58,680 nucleotides of DNA from an uncultured Lachnospiraceae bacterium (lineage in GTDB: Bacteria; Bacillota; Clostridia; Lachnospirales; Lachnospiraceae). Where the stretch lies: positions 1 to 58,680 of the forward strand of contig CAJUDS010000015.1 in NCBI GenBank assembly GCA_910585345.1, written 5' to 3'. The notes beneath the pieces were generated by a model. The model saw only the letters and a list, made by a program, of their open reading frames with translations, did no database searches and was not told where the DNA came from. Shown one piece after another: positions 1 through 6,652 of the stretch; position 1 is the first letter of the stretch; every line of letters starts with the position of its first letter. Position numbers and translations under genes: made by a program.

Positions 1-94
1 TCGCCTGGTATTCCCCGTCACTGCTCACGATACCGTTCATGACGCTGTGCATGCGGGTGTCCATGAGCTGGTACAATGCAGAATCTTTTTCCAA
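1..94 (-). CDS. Element-associated small protein, N-terminal fragment (possibly DUF6809 family)
   Basis: The reading frame enters from the left edge on the minus strand, so only the first 31 residues are visible (LEKDSALYQLMD, then TRMHSVMNG). A TTG start at 94-92 is chosen because a GGAGGG site (106-101) lies six bases upstream. The sequence resembles small proteins I remember from conjugative elements of Lachnospiraceae, often labelled DUF6809, but too little is present to be sure. It has no known function. Its place next to a holin-like toxin fits the end of an integrative element. The remainder of the gene lies outside the window. Confidence 0.5.
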   Translation of the reverse strand, partial: MEKDSALYQLMDTRMHSVMNGIVSSDGEYQA

Positions 95-159
95 TCCAAT
101 CCCTCCTTCCGTGGTGTCGTAGCTTACCTCTGTTTTGGCGGGTTGGCAAGTGGAAAAAG

Positions 160-199
160 AAAAAAGCCGGAAAACCGCTTGTAGCGTCCGACTTTTTTT
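160..199. terminator. Hairpin with A- and T-runs, possible bidirectional terminator
   Basis: AAAAAAGCCGG (160-170) pairs with CCGACTTTTTTT (188-199) with one mismatch. It lies between the left-edge gene, which runs leftward, and the toxin gene, which runs rightward. It has the form of a bidirectional intrinsic terminator, but no gene clearly ends here. Confidence 0.35.
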
Positions 200-207
200 G
201 ATAAAAT
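179..207 (+). promoter_or_regulatory. Candidate promoter of the holin-like toxin
   Basis: TTGTAG (179-184), a 17-base spacer and TAAAAT (202-207) form a plausible sigma-A promoter. The transcript would begin just before a leader element (218-250) that is repeated in inverted orientation downstream of the toxin gene. The -35 box is weak. Confidence 0.35.
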
Positions 208-316
208 ATCCATACGGGGTACTGCCATAACGGGATAGGCGGTCAGTCTTTCGATGCAAACGCAGAGGGGACTGCCCCTCTGACTACGGGTAAAACCGGG
301 AAAGGGGGGATGCTTG

Positions 317-409
317 ATGAGTGACTATGAACTGCTGACGGTTGTTCTGATGATTCTTGGAATCATCGTGTCAATCCTGATTGCATACATAAACCACACA
401 AAAAAGTAA
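317..409 (+). CDS. Putative holin-like toxin of a type I toxin-antitoxin system
   Basis: This 30-residue protein begins MSDYELLTVVLMILGIIVSI and ends YINHTKK. It is a single hydrophobic helix (about residues 6-24) with an acidic N-terminus and a basic tail, the pattern of the Hol_Tox/TxpA-like family of membrane-damaging toxins. The ATG at 317 follows a purine-rich GGGGGG site (304-309). The stop codon lies inside the stem of a bidirectional terminator. A consensus promoter on the other strand would produce an RNA complementary to the 3' end, so expression is probably controlled by antisense pairing as in txpA/ratA. The family call rests on length, hydrophobicity and the MSDYELL-type start. 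Toxicity is inferred. Confidence 0.8.
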   Translation: MSDYELLTVVLMILGIIVSILIAYINHTKK

Positions 410-492
410 CCGCCCTTTAGCCGAGGAACGCGGTTACTTTTTTGGTAACTAACTTTTAAGGCTGACCGTCTATCGGCAGTACCTCTTTTTGT
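400..492 (-). ncRNA. Predicted antisense antitoxin RNA of the type I module
   Basis: Initiation about seven bases after the minus-strand -10 box gives a start near 492. The RNA would run through the hairpin at 437-406 and end in the U-run near 400. It is then roughly 90 nucleotides long and overlaps the last few toxin codons and the shared terminator, as RatA overlaps txpA. The ends are predicted from promoter and terminator only. Confidence 0.6.
406..443. terminator. Bidirectional terminator shared by toxin and antitoxin RNA
   Basis: GTAACCGC (406-413) pairs perfectly with GCGGTTAC (430-437). A T-run follows on the plus strand (438-443), and an A-run precedes it (400-405) that gives a U-run on the minus-strand RNA. 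It ends both convergent transcripts, and its left arm contains the toxin stop codon. Confidence 0.8.
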
Positions 493-498
493 ATTTTC

Positions 499-527
499 AT
501 TGTAGCAGATTCTCCCGCGTCTGTCAA
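499..527 (-). promoter_or_regulatory. Consensus sigma-A promoter of the antisense RNA
   Basis: On the minus strand TTGACA (527-522), a 17-base spacer and TACAAT (504-499) match the consensus at 11 of 12 positions. No protein gene follows; the transcript runs into the terminator at 437-400, antisense to the toxin. The strong promoter fits an antitoxin RNA made in excess. Confidence 0.8.
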
Positions 528-621
528 ACGCTGCGGGGCGTTCCGCTGAAATCATTTTATAGCGGATTCCGCATAAAAGCAAGGGGCTAATTTGTCGATT
601 TGTCGAATCGCAAAATAGGGT

Positions 622-680
622 GGGGTAAATTTCTCATAGGTGGGGTAAAAGGGGTAAATCATTTTACCCCAGGGGTAAAA
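622..680. repeat. GGGGTAAA iteron-like cluster
   Basis: GGGGTAAA occurs as four direct copies (622-629, 642-649, 651-658, 672-679) and once inverted (TTTACCCC, 663-670). The third copy and the inverted copy form a perfect 8-bp stem with a 4-base loop. The first two copies are both preceded by GGT and lie 20 bp apart, about two helical turns. Such spacing suggests a protein-binding array, for example an iteron or operator of a mobile element. No cognate protein is encoded in the window. Confidence 0.6.
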
Positions 681-700
681 GTCATCAGAATCTAACAGCG

Positions 701-979
701 GCACAGGCGGCAATTGCCCAGAAGTAGTGCACTGGATGCTGAGAAAACAGTAGTTTGATTCCCGCGAGCAATGAGCCAGGTAGACATGCTTGCATGTATA
801 TTTGGCGAATGCCGCGAGGGTCACATGCCCCGTTGCTTGCAGCGGGGTATGTGACTATTTATAGGCATTGATAAAGAGAAATTCTCTGTTACTTTACACA
901 AAAAGTAGCAGGGGATTTTTTGTGTGCGGTGGAATAGCTGAGTTCTGTGTGTCAGTGAGAAGTGTTGGAATAAAAAGTT
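701..979. repeat. Long direct repeat, copy 1
   Basis: This segment matches 2440-2718 without gaps at a fixed offset of 1739 bp. The central ~200 bp (about 728-930) is almost identical, with one substitution noticed (GAGCCAGG against GAGCTAGG), while both flanks have diverged. The core contains a palindrome (ACATGC-TT-GCATGT), a long hairpin (CACATGCCCCG...CGGGGTATGTG, 821-852) and AGAGAAATTCTCT. No convincing reading frame runs through it. It may be a structured RNA, the non-coding end of an insertion element, or a dispersed repeat. Confidence 0.85.
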
Positions 980-1078
980 CATATATTGTATTTGTGATAA
1001 CGATTGGGAGCGGAGCCGTTAGATGGGTTTGCTCCTGATTTTTTATGAATCGGTTTTGTGGATTGGAAAGGAGAGCGT

Positions 1079-1347
1079 ATGTATTCAGACAGGCAAAAGG
1101 ATTTAAGCGTATTTTTACGACAACTATAGCAATCAGCGGAGGAAAAGACAGGAGAAAGGGTTACAGATATAAAGCAGTTGGATAAAGATTTGTATTGCAG
1201 GATATTGTATCTGATGTTACGATAAAAATGTGAAAGACAGGTGAAAATAAGTCTATAATTGGATATTATGAAAAAACGGATATTTTGGAGAAAGAGCCTT
1301 TACAAACTATGAAATATAGATATATTCAGGGAGGTTTTAGAGGATGA
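1079..1347 (+). pseudogene. Decayed small gene upstream of the 87-residue protein
   Basis: An ATG at 1079 with a good GGAAAGGAGAG ribosome site opens a frame beginning MYSDRQKDLSVFLRQL that hits TAG at 1127. It continues in the same frame to DIKQLDKDLY and stops at 1225. From about 1184 another frame reads sensibly (RFVLQDIVSDVTIKM), meets TGA at 1231, and continues KTGENKSIIGYYEKTDILEK to a stop at 1345-1347 that overlaps the next start codon. Read together these look like one ~90-residue gene broken by two stops and one frameshift. I do not recognise the family. Confidence 0.4.
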
Positions 1348-1607
1348 TCAAAGATGAGAAATTCTATACCTGGGATGAACTTGTCAAGAAATTTCCCGGT
1401 AAGTGGGTGATCGTTGAAGAACCGGAATTGACGGAAGCAGGATTTATCAGATCGGGTAAACTGATTGGCGTATGCGATGATACGGAAGTAGATGAATTTG
1501 TTATCTCCTGTTATAAAGAAAATAAAAAGATCAGCTATGAGAGGACAACAGAGGAAAGCGGGGTCGGAATTGTAAATGTCGAAGACTTTAAGTTTGCAGT
1601 TAAGTAA
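1344..1607 (+). CDS. Conserved-looking hypothetical protein upstream of retropepsin-like gene
   Basis: The frame encodes an 87-residue soluble protein starting MIKDEKFYTWDELVKKFPGK, with a GGGAGG site (1330-1335) eight bases before the ATG. The composition is acidic and mixed, with no membrane segment, signal peptide or catalytic motif. The stop overlaps the start of the following retropepsin-like frame by 32 bases, so the two are probably translated together. From memory, similar pairs occur in Lachnospiraceae, where the first protein is also uncharacterised. Function is unknown; an accessory or substrate role for the neighbouring protease is only a guess. Confidence 0.7.
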   Translation: MIKDEKFYTWDELVKKFPGKWVIVEEPELTEAGFIRSGKLIGVCDDTEVDEFVISCYKENKKISYERTTEESGVGIVNVEDFKFAVK

Positions 1608-2099
1608 TAAAAGTGCAAAGCCTGTATTTACAACAAAAACCCCAACCGACAGGCAGATTAAGTGTATGTTGGATACAGGTGCTGATATGCCTGTATGGTG
1701 CGGAAGCGAAGGGCTGTTGAAAATAGTCTTTTCGGCGGTACAGTTGGTTGATAAAAAGTTTTTGTTAAGTGGTTTTGGAAGAAGCCGGAAATGGTAGGGG
1801 TTTATAAAATACCTGAGTTTATGATAAAGACGGAGGATAAAAGCCTTACTTTTCAGAATTTATATGTGGCTTCTTCATTTGGGCGCAACTTTGGTTGTGA
1901 TTTGATCCTGAGTGCAACGATGTTCAGCCATATGGACTACTCCATATTGAACAGGAAAAAAGAAACATCGGTTTTAGAGATAACGTATGACAGGGATGTT
2001 TATTATACGCAGTTGATTCCAAACCAGAGGCGGACAGATCTAGTTGAGAAGATTTTCAGCTTTTCTTCTGAAAATGCAGAAATTTCAGACAAAGTATGA
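1576..2099 (+). pseudogene. Retropepsin-like aspartyl protease, broken by a frameshift
   Basis: The first frame (1576-1797) contains LDTGADMPVW, the Asp-Thr-Gly-Ala active-site signature of retroviral-type aspartyl proteases, and ends ...LSGFGRSRKW. The second frame (from 1791) continues with PEMVGVYKIPEF, LTFQNLYVA and FGCDLILSATMFSHMDYSI, the second half of the same domain. One missing base around 1777-1788 (an A in the AGAAG run) would join them as GFGRKPEMVG. Each half lacks part of the fold, so the gene is probably inactive unless the ribosome shifts frame. The slip-like G TTT TTG at 1758-1764 lies upstream of the inferred break and would change conserved residues. The ATGGTAG overlap could permit reinitiation. 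Confidence 0.75.
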
Positions 2100-2169
2100 A
2101 TATGCGTATGGAGAATACGAACCTTATGAGATTATGGAAAGTAAGGAAAATTTCAGGAGTGTGTTCTGA
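2074..2169 (+). CDS. Possible 31-residue peptide after the protease gene
   Basis: The frame starts inside the end of the protease reading frame and encodes MQKFQTKYEYAYGEYEPYEI followed by MESKENFRSVF. It is rich in Tyr and Glu and has no membrane helix. It overlaps the upstream frame by 26 bases, so translational coupling is possible, but no clear ribosome site is seen. I do not recognise it. Confidence 0.3.
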   Translation: MQKFQTKYEYAYGEYEPYEIMESKENFRSVF

Positions 2170-2194
2170 GTCTGTAGAAAGAGGTAATTCATAT

Positions 2195-2221
2195 CCTATT
2201 GAACATTAGTAGTTCAATAGG
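2195..2221. repeat. Perfect 10-bp inverted repeat
   Basis: CCTATTGAAC (2195-2204) and GTTCAATAGG (2212-2221) are perfect inverted arms around a 7-base loop. It lies 27 bp before a small open frame and has no T-run. An operator or a leader hairpin is more likely than a terminator. Confidence 0.55.
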
Positions 2222-2248
2222 TGTGAACTAGGAGAATATAATTATGAA

Positions 2249-2353
2249 ATGACGAAGCATATGACAGATGAGGAACGAATGGATTACTACAATAAAGCAG
2301 GAAGAGCAGTTCAGCGTGAAATTGAAGCGGCAAGGCTTCATGAGGCACACTAA
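2249..2353 (+). CDS. Possible 34-residue helical small protein
   Basis: The frame encodes MTKHMTDEERMDYYNKAGRA followed by VQREIEAARLHEAH. It is a charged, probably all-helical peptide with no membrane segment. A GGAGA site (2231-2235) lies about 13 bases upstream, slightly far. An earlier ATG at 2244 gives only Met-Lys before a stop. Residue patterning looks protein-like, but its family is unknown. It is the last frame of the bracketed cassette before repeat copy 2. Confidence 0.4.
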   Translation: MTKHMTDEERMDYYNKAGRAVQREIEAARLHEAH

Positions 2354-2439
2354 ATGAGATAAAATAGCGCAATAGGGAATGGTTCTCATATTGTAGAATA
2401 AATAAGCGGTATACAGTGTCTCACTGACTGCCATATACC

Positions 2440-2718
2440 GCCCAGGCGGCTATTAACAGCAAGTGATGCACTGGATGCTGAGAAAACAGTAGTTTGATTC
2501 CCGCGAGCAATGAGCTAGGTAGACATGCTTGCATGTATATTTGGCGAATGCCGCGAGGGTCACATGCCCCGTTGCTTGCAGCGGGGTATGTGACTATTTA
2601 TAGGCATTGATAAAGAGAAATTCTCTGTTACTTTACACAAAAAGTAGCAGGGGATTTTTTGTGTGCGGTGAAATATGTAGGTTTTGAGCAGCAGCGGGAT
2701 ATGTTGGGATAAAAAGTG
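2440..2718. repeat. Long direct repeat, copy 2
   Basis: This is the second copy of the repeat at 701-979, in the same orientation. The near-identical core runs from about 2467 to 2669. The two copies enclose about 1.46 kb (980-2439) of small and broken genes. The 2354-2439 stretch before it holds nothing recognisable. The 2719-2793 stretch after it contains a segment ending GTTTGTGTAAATAGAC that vaguely resembles an insertion-sequence end. Confidence 0.85.
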
Positions 2719-2793
2719 TGATTCGTCCCCACCATCGTAGACACCTGAAACGATAGGATTCGGGACTATCCCAAGGTTTGTGTAAATAGACTT

Positions 2794-3366
2794 TTATTCT
2801 ATCAACCTTCCGTTATCATTCCATTCTCCATACATAACACCTTTTTTGGTATTTTCAAGCAGCTTTTGCAGCCTGCTTTGAAAAAGTTTGGGCTGTTTCT
2901 TTTTGATCTGTATGGTATCAATCCGCACCCGCTGGTACAGGGGAGGAAATTTCTGAAAATTGTTCCAGACATCTGCATCTGCTTTTAAGGCTTTTTCGAT
3001 ATCCTTGTCGATGACAAATCCCTTTGGCGACATATCGGGCAGTACGGCTTTCCCGGCAGCAGTCATCAGTCCGAGGCGCTCCATCCTCCGGCAGCGTTCT
3101 TTATTTAACTCAGACCATAAACTTCCCTTTCTCCGGGGAGCAAGTCTTTGGGCAGTCACGCCGTTATCCATCTTTTTTGTGGTGCTGTCTATCCAGCCAA
3201 AGCACATGGCTTCTTCAACAGAATCTATATACCAGAAAGTGCTATCGTCAACTGGGCGGCCCCGCTTCACGATTACCCAGCATTCCTTTTCCTTATCATG
3301 GTTATTTATGAGCCATTCCCGAAGTTCGTGGCGGTTTTTTGCAGCAAGCAGATTAGTAAATTCCAT
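2794..3366 (-). CDS. YdeI/OmpD-associated family protein
   Basis: The protein has about 190 residues from the start MEFTNLLAAKNRHELREWL. This start is chosen because GGGGAG lies about ten bases before the ATG at 3366-3364; the upstream extension of the open frame has no ribosome site. The order ECWVIVKRGRP, EEAMCFGWIDSTTKKMD and QRLAPRRKGSLWSELNKERC is typical of the YdeI family, whose members were linked to bacteriocin or peptide protection but whose biochemical activity is unknown. The C-terminal part (WNNFQKFPPLYQRVRIDTI) matches the family's second conserved block. It is transcribed alone; a TATACT -10 box lies on the minus strand at 3407-3402. Confidence 0.85.
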   Translation of the reverse strand: MEFTNLLAAKNRHELREWLINNHDKEKECWVIVKRGRPVDDSTFWYIDSVEEAMCFGWIDSTTKKMDNGVTAQRLAPRRKGSLWSELNKERCRRMERLGLMTAAGKAVLPDMSPKGFVIDKDIEKALKADADVWNNFQKFPPLYQRVRIDTIQIKKKQPKLFQSRLQKLLENTKKGVMYGEWNDNGRLIE

Positions 3367-3504
3367 AATCAATTCTCCCCGGTTTCGTAGTGGTAATTTT
3401 GAGTATACCATAGGTACGGGGATAATTCCACGGGCTGGCGGCGATTGTATAATATGTATTATGGAAAGCGCGTATTCCTGCAAAGTTCAAACGGAAAGTC
3501 TTAT

Positions 3505-4506
3505 TTAAGTCGTTTCGCGTATGATCAGTTCTGGTTTTAGAAAGATATTATGGGTAATGGAAAGATCTTTGCTGCGAATGGAATCCAGCATCAGATCTAC
3601 GCCGATCTGCGCCATTTTTTCTACGGGGGGCGCCAGAGTAGTCAGTCGTTTTGTCAGAAAGTCTCCGGCCCGTCCATTGTCATTACCGATAATTGCAATA
3701 TCTTCCGGAATTCGCAGACCGGCTTCCGAAACTGCACGCATAGCGCCGATTGCAATATCATCATAGCCTGCCAGATATGCGGTAGGATGCTGGGGAAGAG
3801 AGAGGAAATATTTCATACCTTCATAGCCAGCCTGTTCAAAACGCATCGTTGGGTGAGTAAAGGTTGGATGGTCGTCCGGATGCAGGCCGCATCTGGATAA
3901 GGCCTCTTTGAAAAAGTCCTCGCGTAAAGTTTCTTTTATGATATAGTCGCCAAGATAGCCAATAGATTTGTGGCCTTTATGTAAGAGATATTGTATGGAA
4001 GCAACCATGCCGGAAGTGTCGTCAACATTGATCTGGCTGCAAATGGCGCCGGGTTGTCTGGCGTCAAGCGCGATCAGCGGAATATGATTGCTGTTCAATA
4101 ATATCTGATATTTTGACAGTCGGTCCGTATCCACGGTACAAGACAGAAAAACGCCATCTATATTATAGTTAATAAAGGTTTCCAGGATTTTCTGTTCATT
4201 TTCAGACTGATACTGGGTATTGGAAATGAGCAGATAATAGTCATGTATCTGCAGAGAGATTTCCAGCGTATTTATCATTTTGGAAAAGTAATCACTATTG
4301 GTTTCCGGAACGATGATACCTATCATATGAGAATTTTTCCCGGCTAAAATTCTCGCATTGGCATTCGGAATATAATTTAATTCCTTTGCAATACGTCTGA
4401 TATTTTCCTTTGTTATTTTGGAGATATTACCATTTCCGTTCAAGGCTCTTGAAGCAGTTGATATATTAACTCCGGCTTTTTGCGCCACATCTTTTAAAGT
4501 TGCCAT
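3505..4506 (-). CDS. LacI-family transcriptional regulator of the adjacent sugar operon
   Basis: The protein has 333 residues. Residues 1-50 (MATLKDVAQKAGVNISTASR, then ALNGNGNISKITKENI) are the LacI helix-turn-helix with hinge. The rest is a periplasmic-binding-protein-like effector domain with the usual IGIIVPETNSDYF and GYDDIAIGAMRA blocks. The ATG at 4506-4504 follows GAGGGGG; an upstream in-frame extension lacks a ribosome site. It is divergent from the SGNH-ABC operon. LacI-type operator-like sequences in the shared intergenic region (about 4630 and 4751) suggest it represses that operon and perhaps itself. The inducer is unknown, probably a sugar taken up by the neighbouring transporter. 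Confidence 0.9.
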   Translation of the reverse strand: MATLKDVAQKAGVNISTASRALNGNGNISKITKENIRRIAKELNYIPNANARILAGKNSHMIGIIVPETNSDYFSKMINTLEISLQIHDYYLLISNTQYQSENEQKILETFINYNIDGVFLSCTVDTDRLSKYQILLNSNHIPLIALDARQPGAICSQINVDDTSGMVASIQYLLHKGHKSIGYLGDYIIKETLREDFFKEALSRCGLHPDDHPTFTHPTMRFEQAGYEGMKYFLSLPQHPTAYLAGYDDIAIGAMRAVSEAGLRIPEDIAIIGNDNGRAGDFLTKRLTTLAPPVEKMAQIGVDLMLDSIRSKDLSITHNIFLKPELIIRETT

Positions 4507-4629
4507 AGGAACCCCCTCGTCTAGGAAAGACACGATGACCATGTCTCTGAATCAGAGTGCTTTGCTCTTTTCCATAAAGACATTATATAATAATAAAATT
4601 CAAAAAGAAATATGTTTTCGAAAAAACAA

Positions 4630-4680
4630 TGCAAACGCTTGTGTTAAATGTACAAATAGAAGTGTTAAATATTGTATAAT
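4630..4680 (+). promoter_or_regulatory. Promoter region with LacI-type operator-like site
   Basis: TATAAT at 4675-4680 is a consensus -10 box for the SGNH-ABC operon; no good -35 box is present at the correct distance. About 35 bp upstream, TGCAAACGCTTGTG (4630-4643) has the central CG and CAA...TTG symmetry of LacI-family operators. Confidence 0.5.
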
Positions 4681-4750
4681 ATGATGAAAATCAAGGAAAT
4701 ATAAGCAGCCTATATTGACTTAAATGCTCAAATATGATAGTTATATAGTA

Positions 4751-4766
4751 AGGAAAGCGGTTGCAT
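4751..4766 (+). promoter_or_regulatory. cre-like / LacI-family operator before the SGNH gene
   Basis: AGGAAAGCGGTTGCAT matches the catabolite-responsive consensus WTGNAANCGNNNNCAW with one mismatch. It sits downstream of the -10 box and just upstream of the GGAGGG ribosome site, a position suited to roadblock repression by CcpA or by the divergent LacI-family protein. Confidence 0.5.
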
Positions 4767-4780
4767 AAAGGAGGGAAAAA

Positions 4781-5590
4781 ATGGATTTTACATTAACATC
4801 TGAATTATATAATAATATTAAATTTAATATGCAGAAGCTGATTCTGGATGTGCCGGAAAAGGATGCTTTATGGCTGAGCCGTATTTTTAATGTAAAAGAA
4901 TCGGAAGTAAGAGAGCTGTTGGATGATTTTGAGAATACTGTGAATCGGCAGGCGGAAGAAATCAGAAATGGCAGAGAAATTCCGGCAGTACGGAAAAGCA
5001 GAAAGATTGTATTTATAGGGGATTCTATCACAAGCGATAGAGAAAGTTATTTCAACATTATTAGAAAATTATATGAAAATGAAGAAAAACTGGTTTGGAT
5101 TGACGCATCGGTATCCGGAGACAAAAGCGATGACGCAAAAATGAAATTTTATGAAAGGGCGATGCAATATTGTCCTGACGCAGCGCATATTTTGATCGGC
5201 ACGAACGATATGAGGGAAAATGGGGATGAGGATGGAGAGAGCTGTTTAAGCCTCGGCGATTACAGAAAAAATCTTGAATACATAGTAAAGAGGCTGCAGA
5301 AAAACGGTGTGCATACTATTTTGTCAACAATTTCACCGGTACACAGCGAAGGGGTCGGAAAGCGGTTTCCACATGATAATTGGGTCTATCAAAAATCAAA
5401 CATTGATGCGGTAAATATGATAATCGAAGAGGTGGCTGAAAAGTTTGGGGCAAGGTTGAATGATATGAGGCATGTGTATAGCAGATATCGTGCAGAGGAG
5501 ATTTTATTCCAGGATGGTTTACATTTGAATGCATTGGGACAGAAACTGCTGGCTGAGAATGTTTTGACAGCGCTTGGCGAATATCTGTAA
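4781..5590 (+). CDS. SGNH/GDSL-family hydrolase
   Basis: The 269-residue protein lacks a signal peptide and is probably cytoplasmic. A helical N-terminal region (1-80) precedes the SGNH core: block I KIVFIGDSIT near residue 85 with the nucleophile Ser, a Gly block around VSGDKSDD, block III IGTNDMREN, and block V DGLHLNALGQ with the catalytic Asp and His. Such enzymes hydrolyse ester bonds, commonly acetyl groups on sugars. It is the first gene of a five-gene operon with a CUT2-type sugar transporter, so deacylation of an imported glycoside is a reasonable inference. The start follows AAAGGAGGG. Confidence 0.85.
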   Translation: MDFTLTSELYNNIKFNMQKLILDVPEKDALWLSRIFNVKESEVRELLDDFENTVNRQAEEIRNGREIPAVRKSRKIVFIGDSITSDRESYFNIIRKLYENEEKLVWIDASVSGDKSDDAKMKFYERAMQYCPDAAHILIGTNDMRENGDEDGESCLSLGDYRKNLEYIVKRLQKNGVHTILSTISPVHSEGVGKRFPHDNWVYQKSNIDAVNMIIEEVAEKFGARLNDMRHVYSRYRAEEILFQDGLHLNALGQKLLAENVLTALGEYL

Positions 5591-5608
5591 GAGGAAAGGA
5601 TAAAAGGT

Positions 5609-6571
5609 ATGGAAGGGAAAACTGCAAATTTTTTAAAATCGGCATTAAAAGCCAAAGAAGTGGGAATATTACTGATTCTGGTTCTGCTGTCTGTTCTGAT
5701 TCAGATGAAAAATCCTATTTTCTTTACATTCAGTAATTTAATGGATATCGGCAGGAATACATCTTATACACTGATTATTGCCATAGGAATGACGTTTGTA
5801 CTGATTGCAAAAGGACTTGACCTGTCAGTTGGTTCGCTGTTGGCAATCTGTGGACTGATCGCTGCGTTGGGGATGCAGGCCGGTATTCCGGTCATTGTTT
5901 CCGTATTGCTGGGACTCATAGCAGGAGCGGTTTTTGGGCTGTTTAATGCAGTGTGTATCGTAAAATTAAAAATACCGGCGATGATTGCAACGCTGGGAAC
6001 GATGTATATGGCAAGAGGGCTGGTTCTTGTTATCACAAAAGGCCAGGCGGTATATCCTCTGCCGGATTCGTTTGCTGAATTCGGCAAAGGAAGCCTTCTG
6101 GGAATCCCCAATGTAGTTTTGCTGGCTATAATACTGGCTGTTATCGCACATATTATCCTGACCCAGACAACCTATGGCAGAAAGGTATATGCGATAGGCG
6201 GCAATGCTGAAACGGCAGGATTTGCAGGAATTAATGTGGCAAAGATTACGGCAAGCGTTTATGTGCTTAGCGGTGTTATGGCGGCGCTTTCGGGTATTAT
6301 GACAGCGGCAAGAATGGGTTCCGGACAGCCGAGTGTAGGAGACGGAACAGAGATGACGGTTATTACCGCAGTGATTATTGGCGGGACAAGTTTAAACGGG
6401 GGCGCCGGAACAATGCTGGGAACGGTTTTGGGTGCGCTTTTGATGAACGTTTTGTCCAGCGGTATGAATCTGGTAGGAGTATCCGCCTATTGGCAGAAAT
6501 TTGTGATGGGGCTTATTATCATTGTTGCGGTAGGATTGGATCAGTATCAGCGCAGCAAACGCAGATCCTGA
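5609..6571 (+). CDS. CUT2-family ABC transporter permease (RbsC-like)
   Basis: The 320-residue membrane protein of the BPD_transp_2 family has about eight to ten hydrophobic segments. It carries the characteristic GMTFVLIAKGLDLSVGSLLAI motif region, an ATLGTMYMARGL helix, and GGNAETAGFAGINVAKI before the C-terminal EMTVITAVIIGGTSLNGG loop. It would form the membrane channel with the ATPase encoded next. The start follows GAGGAAAGG. The gene order permease-ATPase-binding protein is the reverse of the usual rbs order. The substrate is unknown but likely a monosaccharide or derivative. Confidence 0.9.
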   Translation: MEGKTANFLKSALKAKEVGILLILVLLSVLIQMKNPIFFTFSNLMDIGRNTSYTLIIAIGMTFVLIAKGLDLSVGSLLAICGLIAALGMQAGIPVIVSVLLGLIAGAVFGLFNAVCIVKLKIPAMIATLGTMYMARGLVLVITKGQAVYPLPDSFAEFGKGSLLGIPNVVLLAIILAVIAHIILTQTTYGRKVYAIGGNAETAGFAGINVAKITASVYVLSGVMAALSGIMTAARMGSGQPSVGDGTEMTVITAVIIGGTSLNGGAGTMLGTVLGALLMNVLSSGMNLVGVSAYWQKFVMGLIIIVAVGLDQYQRSKRRS

Positions 6572-6652
6572 CGATGGAGGCGTAAGTTTGGAGGCAGGAT
6601 GATTAACAAGTCTGTCTGAATGACGCAGCAAATGCGTCGGAAAGAGGAAAGT

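Larger units (their letters stand above)
218..483. repeat. Inverted duplicated leader flanking the toxin gene
   Basis: The left arm (218-250, GGTACTGCC... GATAGGCGGTCAGTCTT) recurs as a reverse complement in the right arm (458-483, AAGGCTGACCG...GGCAGTACC), with a 7-base indel and a few substitutions. Because toxin and antisense RNA run in opposite directions, both RNAs start with the same leader sequence. The leaders could bind a common factor, or a read-through toxin mRNA could fold its 5' end onto its 3' end. Confidence 0.6.

Noticed and set aside
552..824. A 90-residue minus-strand open frame across the iteron cluster and repeat copy 1
   Set aside because: It runs through hairpin-rich repeat sequence, has no ribosome site, and its second half is unrelated to anything in repeat copy 2 beyond the repeated core.
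2719..2793. Segment ending GTTTGTGTAAATAGAC, reminiscent of an IS256-type end
   Set aside because: Only a short resemblance from memory, with no partner inverted repeat, transposase or target duplication visible.
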